In this document: in pieces, positions 35,916 to 45,181 of the stretch
Layout of the letters: every line of letters begins with the position of its first letter
Numbering within the stretch: position 1 is the stretch's first letter
Assembly: GCF_003952365.1 (NCBI RefSeq)
Contig: NZ_CP034443.1
Location: 4,271,001-4,335,000, forward strand
Length of the DNA: 64,000 bases
Source of the DNA: Mesorhizobium sp. M9A.F.Ca.ET.002.03.1.2
GTDB taxonomy: Bacteria; Pseudomonadota; Alphaproteobacteria; Rhizobiales; Rhizobiaceae
Reading direction: 5' to 3'
Notes under the pieces: generated by a model
Told to the model about the DNA's origin: nothing
Database searches by the model: none
What the model saw: the letters and a program-made list of their open reading frames with translations, nothing else
Position numbers and translations under genes: made by a program

Positions 35916-37082
35916 ATGACCATCCGCTTCGACAAGCTCGGCGTGGTCATCGCCGCGATCGTTGCCTATGCGGCTTTCCTCGCCCCCTTCGCCACCTTCC
36001 GCGCCAACCGCATCGTGCCCGGCGAAGCGCGGCCGATTCTGGAGGCGTTGCCGCCAGCGATAGGCTCGCTGCTGCTGGCGATCGTCGTCGCCGCGGCGCT
36101 CATCGCGCTGTTGAAGACGCCGCTGATCCTGCGCCTTGCCGCCAGTTTGGTCGCGCTTGCAGCACTGGCGCTGCTGATCGGCGTCGCCGGCAGCTTCCTG
36201 ACGCCTGAGGGCAATACCTTTGCCCGCGTCTCGCCCGCGTCGGGCTTCTGGCTGCTCATCTTCGCCTTTACGCTTTTGCTCGCCGATGTGCTGACAAGGT
36301 TGAACCTGTCGCCCTGGGCGCGGGTCGGCGTGCTTGTCGTCGCGGCAGCATCGGTTGGCCTGCTGTTGGTCTCGGGAAGCTGGGACAATCTGTCGATCCT
36401 CAAGGAATACGCCAATCGTGCCGGCAGCTTCTGGGCCGAAGGCTCCAAACATGTGACGCTGGCGCTGGGTTCGCTGGCGGCGGCGGTAGTCGTCGGCCTG
36501 CCGCTCGGCGTCCTCTGCCATCGCGTCGAAAAATTGCGGGCCGGCGTGCTGAACGTGCTGAACATCATCCAGACCGTTCCCTCGATCGCGCTGTTCGGCC
36601 TGTTGATCGCGCCGCTCGGCTGGGTCGCAACGCATGTGCCCGGCGCAGCCTCCCTCGGCATTCGCGGCATCGGCACCGCGCCCGCCTTCGTCGCCCTGTT
36701 CCTCTATTCGCTGCTGCCGGTGGTGGCCAACACCGTGGTCGGTCTTGCCGGCGTGCCGCGCGCCGCCAACGACGCCGCGCGCGGCATGGGCATGACCGAT
36801 CGCCAGCGCCTGTTCGGCGTCGAATTCCCGCTGGCCTTCCCGGTGATCCTCACCGGCATCCGCATCGTGCTGGTCCAGAACATCGGCCTTGCCACCATTG
36901 CCGCGCTGATCGGCGGCGGCGGCTTCGGCGTGTTCGTGTTCCAGGGCGTCGGCCAGACGGCGATGGACCTGGTGCTGCTCGGCGCCGTGCCGACGGTGGC
37001 GCTGGCCTTTGCCGCCGCCATCATCCTCGACGCGGTCATCGAAATGACCTCCACCAAGAGACGCGAGGCACAACCCGCATGA
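35916..37082 (+). CDS. osmoprotectant ABC transporter permease (YehY-like)
   Basis: A 388-aa permease. An N-terminal half with several helices (about 1-170) precedes the BPD_transp_1 core with the EAA-like loop PRAANDAARGMGMTDRQRLFGVEFPLAFPVI. This two-part layout fits YehY/OsmW. The ATG at 35916 opens on a hydrophobic helix (LGVVIAAIVAYAAFLAPF). It is coupled by ATGA to the ATPase gene. Confidence 0.9.
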   Translation: MTIRFDKLGVVIAAIVAYAAFLAPFATFRANRIVPGEARPILEALPPAIGSLLLAIVVAAALIALLKTPLILRLAASLVALAALALLIGVAGSFLTPEGNTFARVSPASGFWLLIFAFTLLLADVLTRLNLSPWARVGVLVVAAASVGLLLVSGSWDNLSILKEYANRAGSFWAEGSKHVTLALGSLAAAVVVGLPLGVLCHRVEKLRAGVLNVLNIIQTVPSIALFGLLIAPLGWVATHVPGAASLGIRGIGTAPAFVALFLYSLLPVVANTVVGLAGVPRAANDAARGMGMTDRQRLFGVEFPLAFPVILTGIRIVLVQNIGLATIAALIGGGGFGVFVFQGVGQTAMDLVLLGAVPTVALAFAAAIILDAVIEMTSTKRREAQPA

Positions 37083-38017
37083 TCGAGATCGAGGGCATTA
37101 CCAAGCGCTACGACGCGACAGCGGTGGTCGACGACGTGTCGATGGTGATCGAGCCGCGCACCATCACCGTCATCGTCGGCACCTCCGGCTCCGGCAAGAC
37201 GACGCTGCTTCGCATGATCAACCGGCTGGTCGAGCCGACCTCGGGCGTGATCAAGCTCGACGGCGCCGACAACCGCTCGCTGCCCGGCTACGAGCTGCGC
37301 CGCAGCATCGGCTACGCCATCCAGGGTCATGGGCTGTTTCCGCATCGCACGGTGGCGCAGAACATAGCTACCGTGCCGGTGCTGCTTGGCTGGGATGCGG
37401 CCCGCATCAAGCGCCGTGTCGACGAGTTGATGACGCTCTACCAGCTAGATCCTCAGGCATTCGGGCCACGCTATCCGCACGAGCTCTCCGGCGGACAGCA
37501 GCAGCGCGTCGGCGTCGCCCGCGCGCTGGCTGCGGAGCCGAACGTGCTGTTGATGGACGAGCCGTTCGGCGCACTGGACCCGATCATCCGCAACAAGGCG
37601 CAAGAGGATCTTTTGGCGATCCAGAAGCGCTTCGGCACCACCATCATCCTGGTCACCCACGATATGGAAGAGGCCGTGCATATGGGCGACAAGATCGCGG
37701 TGATGGATGCCGGCAAGCTGGTGCAGTATGCCAAACCTGCCCAGATCCTGGCGAAGCCGGCCAGCGCCTTCGTCGAAACCCTGGTCGGCGCCAGCGAAAA
37801 ACCGTTCAGGCTGCTGTCGCTCGGCCGCGTGCGCGACGCGGTGGAGAAGGGGATCGCCGAAGGCGAGGCGATCCCCGGCGACGCCAGCCAGCGCGATGCG
37901 CTGGCCGAACTCCTCTGGTCGGGCCGGCCGGCGCTGCCGGTGAAAGACGCCGACGGCAAGCCGCTCGGCCGCGTCACGGTGGACGGGCTGGTGAAACGCG
38001 CGGCGAGGCCGGCATGA
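37079..38017 (+). CDS. osmV: osmoprotectant ABC transporter ATPase (OsmV/OpuCA-like)
   Basis: A 312-aa ABC ATPase energising betaine-type uptake. Walker A GTSGSGKTTLL, Q-loop near AIQGHGLFPH, signature LSGGQQQRVGVARAL and Walker B VLLMDEPFGALDP are intact. The last about 60 residues (ALPVKDADGKPLGRVTVDGL) look like a single CBS-type half repeat, shorter than the double CBS of OpuCA. Coupled by ATGA overlaps on both sides. Confidence 0.94.
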   Translation: MIEIEGITKRYDATAVVDDVSMVIEPRTITVIVGTSGSGKTTLLRMINRLVEPTSGVIKLDGADNRSLPGYELRRSIGYAIQGHGLFPHRTVAQNIATVPVLLGWDAARIKRRVDELMTLYQLDPQAFGPRYPHELSGGQQQRVGVARALAAEPNVLLMDEPFGALDPIIRNKAQEDLLAIQKRFGTTIILVTHDMEEAVHMGDKIAVMDAGKLVQYAKPAQILAKPASAFVETLVGASEKPFRLLSLGRVRDAVEKGIAEGEAIPGDASQRDALAELLWSGRPALPVKDADGKPLGRVTVDGLVKRAARPA

Positions 38018-38763
38018 AAGCCTGCCTTCCCTCGCTGCTCAGGCTTGTTCTGGTGCTGCTGCTGGCGGCCTTCGTGACCAATCCCGGTTGGTTCGAACCG
38101 CTGCTGAAGCCGCTGACCGAGAACAACGCGCCGGCGATCTACAATCAGGGTAGCCTGCTGACGCTGACGCTGCTGCATCTGAGGACCGTGCTGATCGCTA
38201 CCATGGCCGCGGTCATCGTTGCCGTGGCGCTCGCCATCCTGGTCACCAGGCCGGCCGGCGTCGAATTCCTGCCGCTGTCGCGCAGCCTGGTCAATATCGG
38301 CCAGACCTTTCCGCCGGTGGCGGTGCTGGCGCTTGCCGTGCCGGCCGTCGGCTTCGGCGAAAAGCCGACGCTGATCGCGCTGTTTCTCTACGGCCTGCTG
38401 CCGATCTTCGAGAATGCGCTGACCGGGTTGACGACGCTGCCGGTCAATGTGGTCGAGGCGGCGCGCGGCGCCGGCATGACCGGCTGGCAAAGGCTGATCA
38501 AGGTCGAGCTGCCGCTCAGCGCGCCGATCATTCTCGCCGGCATCCGGCTGTCGGTGGTCATCAGTCTCGCCACCGCGACCATCGGCTCGACCGTGGCGGC
38601 CAAGACGCTGGGCGAAGTGATCATCGCCGGTCTGCTGTCGAACAACCTCGCCTTCGTCCTGCAGGGCGGCCTGATCGTCGCGGCCCTTGCCGTGCTGATC
38701 TATGACGGGCTGTCGGCGATCGAGCGCTATACCGCGCGGCGCATGGGGCGGGAGGCGGCGTAG
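38014..38763 (+). CDS. osmoprotectant ABC transporter permease (YehW-like)
   Basis: A 249-aa permease with six or so helices and the EAA loop VEAARGAGMTGWQRLIKVELPLSAPIILAG. It is the second permease of the four-gene system and ends the operon. The ATG overlaps the ATPase stop. The two permeases likely form a heterodimer. Confidence 0.92.
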   Translation: MKACLPSLLRLVLVLLLAAFVTNPGWFEPLLKPLTENNAPAIYNQGSLLTLTLLHLRTVLIATMAAVIVAVALAILVTRPAGVEFLPLSRSLVNIGQTFPPVAVLALAVPAVGFGEKPTLIALFLYGLLPIFENALTGLTTLPVNVVEAARGAGMTGWQRLIKVELPLSAPIILAGIRLSVVISLATATIGSTVAAKTLGEVIIAGLLSNNLAFVLQGGLIVAALAVLIYDGLSAIERYTARRMGREAA

Positions 38764-38787
38764 CGTCTCGGGCGAAGCTCTCTGGTT

Positions 38788-39012
38788 TCAGTCTCCGCTC
38801 GAACGGGCCGGGTGATCGAGCGTCAGTTCGAGCGTGATGCCCGTCTCGCCGGCGATCCAACGGCGGCGGATGACTGCAAAATCATACGGTCTTCCGGCTT
38901 TCACAAAAGAAATCAGATCACCCACGGCGCAACCACTGTCGAGATCGAGGGCTTCGACAGTCTCCGCAATGCCTTGCTGGTCGGCATAATGTCTCGCGAT
39001 GGTGGTGAGCAT
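38788..39012 (-). CDS. small hypothetical protein (74 aa)
   Basis: The frame from the ATG at 39012 gives MLTTIARHYADQQGIAETVE, then CAVGDLISFVKAGRPYDFAVIRRRWIAGETGITLELTLDHPAR. The regular beta-strand pattern and the FAVIRRRWI segment suggest a folded protein rather than a shadow. The frame is open further upstream (to 39180), but that overlaps the divergent DUF2165 gene. No strong ribosome binding site is visible, so the start is uncertain. I do not recognise the family. Confidence 0.5.
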   Translation of the reverse strand: MLTTIARHYADQQGIAETVEALDLDSGCAVGDLISFVKAGRPYDFAVIRRRWIAGETGITLELTLDHPARSSGD

Positions 39013-39100
39013 GATGATCACTGGAGCGCCGGTTGCGCGATCTTCGGGACTCGGCGATTGATCTGTCCGATGCCCCGATCTTTCAGCAGGAGTTCTTGCC

Positions 39101-39601
39101 ATGACCTTGCGTTTCTCCAAGATCGTCATGTGTCTGTGTCTGGCGGTTTTCGCCTTCCTCGTTGCTTTCGGCAACATCACCGATTACGGCTCAAACTTCG
39201 CCTTTGTCCAGCATGTGCTGAGCATGGACACGACCTTTCCCGGCAACGCGCTGATGTATCGCTCGATCACCAACCCGTCATTGTGGACGGCCGGCTACTG
39301 GTTGATCATCCTGGGCGAGGCATTGACCTGCCTGCTCTATCTGATCGCGGCCTGGAATTTGTGGCAGGCGCGCAATGCCAGCGGGCAGGCTTTCAACGAC
39401 GCCAAGAAATTCGTGGTGATCGCCGCCACCATGGGTTTCCTCGTTTGGTATTTCGGCTTCATGGTCGTCGGCGGCGAGTGGTTTGCCATGTGGCAGTCTT
39501 CGACATGGAACGGCCAGGAGGCGGCGTTCAAATTCTACATGACCATGCTGGCGGTGCTGATCTTCGTTGTCCAGCCTGACGGCGACCTGCGCAAAGGCTG
39601 A
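39101..39601 (+). CDS. DUF2165 family membrane protein
   Basis: A 166-aa inner-membrane protein with four helices. The DUF2165 pattern is clear: IVMCLCLAVFAFLVAFGNITDYGSNFAFVQHVLSMDTTF, then RSITNPSLWTAGYWLIILGE and WFAMWQSSTWNGQEAAF. Its function is not known. It lies alone before hppA. Confidence 0.92.
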   Translation: MTLRFSKIVMCLCLAVFAFLVAFGNITDYGSNFAFVQHVLSMDTTFPGNALMYRSITNPSLWTAGYWLIILGEALTCLLYLIAAWNLWQARNASGQAFNDAKKFVVIAATMGFLVWYFGFMVVGGEWFAMWQSSTWNGQEAAFKFYMTMLAVLIFVVQPDGDLRKG

Positions 39602-39725
39602 CGACCACCAGCCGATTTCAATCGATCTAAACCGGCGGCGGCGCTGGCGAGCGTGATGCCGCCCATAACTTTTGGCCGAAAGCGGGCGCTTTTGGGCGAA
39701 AGCCGGGCAAAAACCGAACAATATC

Positions 39726-39754
39726 TTGACGTTCGCAACCCTGTTTCGCATAAG
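39726..39754 (+). promoter_or_regulatory. candidate hppA promoter
   Basis: TTGACG at 39726-39731 and CATAAG at 39749-39754 with a 17-base spacer. It lies about 100 bases before the hppA start and just upstream of the 32-bp palindrome, which would then be in the leader. Confidence 0.45.
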
Positions 39755-39764
39755 CCGGTGCGAA

Positions 39765-39796
39765 GGGAGCGGATTCCGCGCGCGGAATCCGCTCCC
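39765..39796. repeat. perfect 32-bp palindrome in the hppA leader
   Basis: Bases 39765-39780 (GGGAGCGGATTCCGCG) are the exact reverse complement of 39781-39796 with no spacer. It lies 57 bases before the hppA start and would fold in the 5' leader RNA. No T-run follows, so it is not a plain terminator. A second imperfect GGCCCA...TGGGCC hairpin follows nearer the start. Confidence 0.75.
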
Positions 39797-39853
39797 CGTC
39801 TCAACGGCCCAGGGAGGGGTTCTTTTGGGCCATCAATCGAGGAAAATTCGGCA

Positions 39854-41995
39854 ATGACCATAATTTCCGCTGTCATCGCCTGCGGCCTGCTTTCAGTCCT
39901 TTACGCCATCTGGGCGACACGTTCGGTCCTTGCGGCCGATCAGGGCAATCAGCGTATGCAGGAAATCTCCGCGGCCATCCGCGAAGGCGCGCAGGCCTAT
40001 CTGGCGCGCCAGTACACGACCATCGCCATCGTCGGGGTCGTGGTGCTGCTGCTCGCGTGGTGGCTGCTTTCGATCACCGCCGCCATAGGCTTCCTGATCG
40101 GCGCCGTTTTGTCGGGCGCCGCCGGCTTCATCGGCATGCACGTCTCGGTGCGCGCCAATGTGCGCACCGCGCAGGCGGCTTCCAACAGCCTCGCAGCCGG
40201 CCTCGAGATCGCCTTCAAATCGGGCGCCATCACCGGCATGCTGGTCGCTGGCCTGGCCCTGCTCGGCGTCTCGATCTACTACACGATCCTCACCCAGTTC
40301 ATGGGCCTTCAGCCCGACGACCGTATCGTCATCGACGCGCTGGTTTCGCTCGGCTTCGGCGCTTCGCTGATCTCGATCTTCGCGCGTCTCGGCGGCGGCA
40401 TCTTCACCAAGGGCGCCGACGTCGGCGGCGATCTCGTCGGCAAGGTCGAAGCCGGCATTCCCGAAGACGATCCGCGCAATCCGGCCACCATCGCCGACAA
40501 TGTCGGCGACAATGTCGGCGACTGCGCCGGCATGGCCGCCGACCTGTTCGAGACCTACGCAGTGACCGTGGTCGCCACCATGGTCCTCGCCGCCATCTTC
40601 TTCGGCGGCACCGCCGTTCTCGGCGCCACGATGCTCTATCCGCTGGCCATCTGTGGCGCCTGCATCCTGACCTCCATCGTCGGCACGTTCTTCGTCAAGC
40701 TCGGCTCCAACGGCTCGATCATGGGCGCACTCTACAAGGGCCTGATCGTCACCGGCCTGTTGTCGATCGTCGGGCTCTCGGCCGCCACCTCGTTAACGCT
40801 GGGCTGGGGCGAGATCGGCACGGTCGCCGGCATGGTCATCACCGGCACGAACCTGTTCATCTGCGGCCTGATCGGCCTTCTGGTGACGGGCCTCATCGTG
40901 GTGATCACCGAATACTATACCGGCACCGACAAGCGCCCGGTGAACTCCATCGCCCAGGCATCGGTCACCGGTCACGGCACCAACGTTATCCAGGGCCTTG
41001 CGGTCTCGCTGGAATCGACAGCACTTCCGGCGATCGTCATCGTCGGCGGCATCATCTCGACCTACCAGCTCGCCGGCCTCTACGGCACGGCGATCGCGGT
41101 AACCACTATGCTCGGCCTCGCCGGCATGATCGTTGCGCTCGACGCCTTCGGCCCTGTCACCGACAATGCCGGCGGCATTGCCGAAATGGCTGGCTTGCCC
41201 AAGGAAGTGCGCCAATCCACCGATGCGCTCGACGCCGTCGGCAACACCACCAAGGCGGTGACAAAAGGTTACGCCATCGGTTCGGCCGGTCTCGGCGCGC
41301 TGGTGCTGTTCGCGGCCTACTCCAACGACCTGAAGTTCTTTGCCGCCAATGGCGACAGATATCCTTACTTCCAGGGCATGGGCGAAGTCTCCTTCGACCT
41401 CTCCAACCCTTACGTTGTCGCCGGTCTCATCTTCGGCGGCCTGATTCCGTATTTGTTCGGTGGCATCGCCATGACGGCCGTCGGCCGCGCGGCGGGCGCC
41501 ATTGTCGAGGAGGTGCGCAAGCAGTTCCGCGAGGATCCGGGCATCATGGCCGGCACGTCGAAGCCGAACTATGCGCGTGCGGTCGACCTTCTGACCAAGG
41601 CGGCGATCCGGGAAATGATCATTCCGTCGCTGCTGCCGGTGCTGGCGCCGCTGGTCGTCTATTTCGGCGTGCTGCTGATTTCGGGCTCGAAGGCGTCCGC
41701 CTTTGCAGCACTTGGAGCCTCGCTGCTCGGCGTCATCGTCAACGGCCTGTTCGTCGCGATCTCGATGACCTCTGGCGGCGGCGCCTGGGACAACGCGAAA
41801 AAATCGTTCGAGGACGGCTTCACCGGCAAGGACGGCGTCAAGCACCTCAAGGGTTCCGAAGCGCACAAGGCCTCGGTGACCGGCGACACGGTCGGCGATC
41901 CCTACAAGGACACCGCCGGTCCGGCAGTCAACCCGGCGATCAAGATCACCAACATCGTCGCCCTGCTGCTGCTGGCCGTGCTCGCGCACGGCTGA
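39854..41995 (+). CDS. hppA: membrane-bound H+-translocating pyrophosphatase
   Basis: A 713-aa integral pyrophosphatase that pumps H+ using PPi hydrolysis. The substrate motif [20 protein letters not shown] is followed by [19 protein letters not shown], and [12 protein letters not shown] lies mid-protein. [17 protein letters not shown] has Lys where K+-dependent enzymes have Ala, so it should be of the K+-independent H+-pumping class, as in Rhodospirillum. About 15 or 16 helices. The ATG at 39854 precedes the first helix. A strong terminator follows. Confidence 0.97.
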   Translation: MTIISAVIACGLLSVLYAIWATRSVLAADQGNQRMQEISAAIREGAQAYLARQYTTIAIVGVVVLLLAWWLLSITAAIGFLIGAVLSGAAGFIGMHVSVRANVRTAQAASNSLAAGLEIAFKSGAITGMLVAGLALLGVSIYYTILTQFMGLQPDDRIVIDALVSLGFGASLISIFARLGGGIFTKGADVGGDLVGKVEAGIPEDDPRNPATIADNVGDNVGDCAGMAADLFETYAVTVVATMVLAAIFFGGTAVLGATMLYPLAICGACILTSIVGTFFVKLGSNGSIMGALYKGLIVTGLLSIVGLSAATSLTLGWGEIGTVAGMVITGTNLFICGLIGLLVTGLIVVITEYYTGTDKRPVNSIAQASVTGHGTNVIQGLAVSLESTALPAIVIVGGIISTYQLAGLYGTAIAVTTMLGLAGMIVALDAFGPVTDNAGGIAEMAGLPKEVRQSTDALDAVGNTTKAVTKGYAIGSAGLGALVLFAAYSNDLKFFAANGDRYPYFQGMGEVSFDLSNPYVVAGLIFGGLIPYLFGGIAMTAVGRAAGAIVEEVRKQFREDPGIMAGTSKPNYARAVDLLTKAAIREMIIPSLLPVLAPLVVYFGVLLISGSKASAFAALGASLLGVIVNGLFVAISMTSGGGAWDNAKKSFEDGFTGKDGVKHLKGSEAHKASVTGDTVGDPYKDTAGPAVNPAIKITNIVALLLLAVLAHG

Positions 41996-42028
41996 GGCCG
42001 CTCGGCCTTTCCAGAGTCAAATCTACAA

Positions 42029-42064
42029 CCAAACCCGCGGGAGCGATCCCGCGGGTTTGGTTTT
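42029..42064 (+). terminator. terminator after hppA
   Basis: A 14-bp perfect stem (42029-42042 with 42047-42060) around GCGA, followed by TTTT. One of two near-mirror hairpins in the hppA/bamE convergent gap. Confidence 0.9.
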
Positions 42065-42140
42065 GGATGCTGTGACGGGTCCAGGCTGCATTCAAGCGTC
42101 CGTGGTCCGAAGCTTGCGGCAATGCCGCTGTCTCGAAACA

Positions 42141-42170
42141 AAAACCCGCAGGATCGCTCCCGCGGGTTTT
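42141..42170 (-). terminator. terminator after bamE (mirror of hppA terminator)
   Basis: AAAACCCGC...GCGGGTTTT with one mismatch, core GGATCGCTCC. It is almost the reverse complement of 42031-42058, so the two are inverted copies serving opposite genes. Confidence 0.75.
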
Positions 42171-42212
42171 CGGTCGCCTGAGATGTTGCTGCTTTCGGGA
42201 AGCAAAGAAAAA

Positions 42213-42740
42213 TCAGCTACCGGGCGTGCTGCCGCCGCCGCCGGGGAGGCCAGGCGCCAGCTTGCTGGCGCCGTTGATGATCTGGCTGAGGAAGTTCTGG
42301 TCCTTGCCGCCGGTCGGCGTGGTCCGTGAGATGAAGTCGAACACCTTGCCGTCCTTCAAGCCGTAATTGGCGATCTGGGTAACACGCCCGTCCTCGCCGA
42401 AATAGACGGCCAGCACCTTCTGGTCGACCAGCCTCGGCTTGTCGAAGGCTACGTAACGCTTGCGCGTCTGCGATATGTAATAGAAGGCCTCATTGTCGAA
42501 CGTCGCCTTCGTCGACGGGGTGCCGAGCGCCAGAAGCACCTGTTCGCGGCTCGAGCCGACCGGCACCAGGTCGATCGCCTGCTGGTCGATGACATAGCCC
42601 TGCGTCAGCGTCTCGCTCGGATTGAGATCGCCGATCATCTTCGACGAGTTGCAGGCGGAAAGCGCCGAAGCAACCGCCAGCAGCGAGATCGCGCCGGCGG
42701 ACCTGGGCAGAAAAGTCGATTTGAATTTCAGCGCGCGCAA
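42213..42740 (-). CDS. bamE: outer membrane assembly lipoprotein BamE
   Basis: A 175-aa SmpA/OmlA-type lipoprotein, part of the beta-barrel assembly machine. The signal ends in the lipobox LSAC (Cys30). The core QGYVIDQQAIDLVPVGSSREQVLLALGTPS and YYISQTRKRYVAFDKPRLVDQKVLAVYF matches BamE. The tail is Gly/Pro-rich (GLPGGGGSTPGS). It is divergent from the cytochrome assembly chaperone gene. Confidence 0.93.
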   Translation of the reverse strand: MRALKFKSTFLPRSAGAISLLAVASALSACNSSKMIGDLNPSETLTQGYVIDQQAIDLVPVGSSREQVLLALGTPSTKATFDNEAFYYISQTRKRYVAFDKPRLVDQKVLAVYFGEDGRVTQIANYGLKDGKVFDFISRTTPTGGKDQNFLSQIINGASKLAPGLPGGGGSTPGS

Positions 42741-42854
42741 CTACAACTCCATTAGCTGGCCGCAACTTGCGCTGGGCCGCAAAACCGGTAAACCAGCTTG
42801 CTCGCCGATGCAACAAGGCCAATTCAACAAACGGTCCCCGGGAGACCACCCTCA

Positions 42855-43397
42855 ATGTTCCAGCGCCTTTTCGGCCGCGAACGTCATGCCAACCGCGCTA
42901 TCACCGAGGCGCTTTACGTACAAATCGTGGCAGCGGCGCGGCAAACCGTATTTTATTCCGGCTGGAATGTACCGGACACCCCGCTTGGCCGCTTCGAGAT
43001 GCTGTCGCTGCACATGTTCCTGTTCCAGCACCGGCTGCGCGGGGAGGGCGGTGTTGCAGGCGAGGTCGCGCAGGTGCTGATCGACGAGTTCTTCATGGAT
43101 GTCGAGCATTCGCTGCGGGAACTGGGCATCGGCGACGTCGGTGTGCCCAAGCGCATGAAGAAACTGGCGAAGATGTTCTATGGCCGCACCGCCGCCTATG
43201 ACGATGCGCTGGAACGAAATGACCACGATGCACTCGCCGCCGCTCTTGCCCGCAATGTCAGGCCCGATGCCGGCGCCTGGCCGCAGGCAGCGCATCTGGC
43301 CGGCTACGTCGCCGGCGCCTCCAGGCAACTCGCGGAACAGCCGACCGAATCGATTGTTTCCGGCACAGTGGCATTCCCCGTCGCCAAGACTATTTAA
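42855..43397 (+). CDS. ubiquinol-cytochrome c chaperone (CBP3) family
   Basis: A 180-aa protein of the CBP3/UQCC1 family, assembly factors of cytochrome b. It begins MFQRLFGRERHANRA and has the core FYSGWNVPDTPLGRFEMLSLHMFLFQHRL and EFFMDVEHSLRELGIGDVGVPKRMKKL. In alphaproteobacteria this gene regularly sits between bamE and DUF177. The ATG at 42855 fits the family N-terminus. Confidence 0.92.
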   Translation: MFQRLFGRERHANRAITEALYVQIVAAARQTVFYSGWNVPDTPLGRFEMLSLHMFLFQHRLRGEGGVAGEVAQVLIDEFFMDVEHSLRELGIGDVGVPKRMKKLAKMFYGRTAAYDDALERNDHDALAAALARNVRPDAGAWPQAAHLAGYVAGASRQLAEQPTESIVSGTVAFPVAKTI

Positions 43398-43422
43398 GGA
43401 AACAAGGCTATCTAAGGAAAAG

Positions 43423-43971
43423 ATGAAACACGCCGATCCCAAGAGCCCCGTGTCCTTCGTGGCCAACGTCGCCCGGCTGCCGCAAAAGGGGCTGCAGGTG
43501 GTGGTCGAGGCCGACGCCGCGCAGCGTGCCGCGCTGGCCGCCGAGCACGAGTTGCTTTCGGTCGAGAACTACCGCGCCGAACTGCTGGTGGCGCCATGGA
43601 AGCGCAACGGCGTCCAGGTCAGCGGCCGCGTCGAAGCCGACATCACCCAGGCCTGCATCGTCACCCTCGATCCGGTCGAGGCGCATATCGACGAGGCGGT
43701 CGACGCACTGTTCCTGCCGGAGCAGTCCAAGCTCGGGCGGCAGGGTTTCGAGGGCGGCGGCGAGATTCTGCTCGATGCCGAAGGGCCGGACAGCCCGGAA
43801 ACCTTTTCCGGCAATACGATCGATGTCGGGGCGCTCGCCGAACAGTTCTTTGGACTGGCGATCGATCCCTATCCGCGCAAGCAAGGCGTTTCGATGGAGG
43901 CTGCCGACGATGCCGGGACTGCGGAAAGCGAATTCCAGCAAAAGCTGCGTTCCCTGCTGGGAAAATCCTGA
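43423..43971 (+). CDS. DUF177 (YceD) family protein
   Basis: A 182-aa protein of the YceD/DUF177 family, linked to 23S rRNA accumulation in other bacteria. The core is VSGRVEADITQACIVTLDPVEAHIDEAVDALFLPE, and the C-terminal half has DVGALAEQFFGLAIDPYPRK. The conserved pair of cysteines found in many members is reduced to one here (QACIV). The ATG at 43423 has TAAGGAAAAG before it. 25 bases after the chaperone gene. Confidence 0.9.
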   Translation: MKHADPKSPVSFVANVARLPQKGLQVVVEADAAQRAALAAEHELLSVENYRAELLVAPWKRNGVQVSGRVEADITQACIVTLDPVEAHIDEAVDALFLPEQSKLGRQGFEGGGEILLDAEGPDSPETFSGNTIDVGALAEQFFGLAIDPYPRKQGVSMEAADDAGTAESEFQQKLRSLLGKS

Positions 43972-44101
43972 AACCCGACCCAATCGGAGAAAAGCCGGTT
44001 GTGCGGCGGCCCAAAACCGCTATTTTCGCCGAACCTTCGCGAGCCCCGAACCGTCGCAAGCGCCAGGCGCTCGCTCAAGCAAACTGTGAGATGATTACCG
44101 C

Positions 44102-45172
44102 GTGATCAGGATTTCCATCGATGCCATGGGCGGCGATCACGGACCAAGCGTGGTCATCCCGGCGCTCATGACGGTCGCGACCCGGCGCCCCGACATCCGC
44201 TTCGTCATCTATGGCCGCGAGGAGGCGGTGCGCCCCGAGCTCGCAAAACTCCCCAAGCTGGCGGCAGTGAGCGAGTTCATCCACTGCGAGATAGCGGTCA
44301 GCATGGACGACAAGCCGAGCCAGGCGCTGCGCCATGGCCGCTGGAAGTCGTCGATGTGGAAAGCGGTCGAGGCAGTCAAGGCAGGCACTGCCGATGCCTG
44401 CGTCTCTGCCGGCAACACCGGTGCTTTGATGGCGATGTCGAAATTCTGCCTTCGCACCATGGCGACCATCGACCGCCCGGCGATCGCCGCTCTTTGGCCG
44501 ACATTGCGCGGCGAAAGCGTGGTGCTGGACGTCGGCGCCACCATCGGCGCGGATGCGCATCAGCTGATTGATTTCGCCATTCTGGGCACCGGCATGGCGC
44601 GCTCGGTTTTCGGCATCGAACGGCCGAGTGTCGGCCTGCTCAATGTCGGCGTCGAGGAGATCAAGGGCCAGGAAGAGGTCAAGGAGGCGGGCCGCATGTT
44701 GCGCGAGGCCAACATGGCCTCGATGAACTACCACGGTTTCGTCGAGGGCGACGACATCGGCAAGGGCGCTGTCGACGTGGTCGTCACCGAAGGATTTGCC
44801 GGCAACATCGCGCTGAAGACGGCGGAAGGCACGGTGAGGCAGATCGCCGGTTACCTGCGCGCCGCGATGAACCGGACGCTGATGGCCAGGATCGGCTATA
44901 TATTCGCCAAGGGCGCCTTCGATCGCCTGCGCGAGAAGATGGATGTCGGCCGCTCCAACGGCGGTGTTTTCCTGGGGCTGAACGGCATCGTGGTGAAAAG
45001 CCACGGCGGGGCTGATTCGGATGGCTTCGCGGCAGCGATCGAGCTTGGCTACGACATGGTGCGTAACAATCTGCTCGATCGCATCGAAGCCGATCTCGAC
45101 CTGTTCCATGCGCGCAATCCGCATGCCCAGACATCCAGGAAATCCGACGTCGTTGCCGACGCAAAGGAATAG
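44102..45172 (+). CDS. plsX: phosphate acyltransferase PlsX
   Basis: A 356-aa enzyme that makes acyl-phosphate from acyl-ACP for phospholipid synthesis. The N-terminus [20 protein letters not shown] is diagnostic, and [14 protein letters not shown] and [15 protein letters not shown] follow. GTG start at 44102. It is followed 9 bases later by fabH, the typical order. Confidence 0.97.
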   Translation: MIRISIDAMGGDHGPSVVIPALMTVATRRPDIRFVIYGREEAVRPELAKLPKLAAVSEFIHCEIAVSMDDKPSQALRHGRWKSSMWKAVEAVKAGTADACVSAGNTGALMAMSKFCLRTMATIDRPAIAALWPTLRGESVVLDVGATIGADAHQLIDFAILGTGMARSVFGIERPSVGLLNVGVEEIKGQEEVKEAGRMLREANMASMNYHGFVEGDDIGKGAVDVVVTEGFAGNIALKTAEGTVRQIAGYLRAAMNRTLMARIGYIFAKGAFDRLREKMDVGRSNGGVFLGLNGIVVKSHGGADSDGFAAAIELGYDMVRNNLLDRIEADLDLFHARNPHAQTSRKSDVVADAKE

Positions 45173-45181
45173 GAAAGAGCC

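Noticed and set aside
38812..39579. 255-aa plus-strand frame over the small ORF and DUF2165
   Set aside because: DUF2165 in the neighbouring frame is clear; this frame has no domain.
40057..42075. 672-aa open frame in another frame of hppA
   Set aside because: Arg/His-rich shadow of the pyrophosphatase frame.
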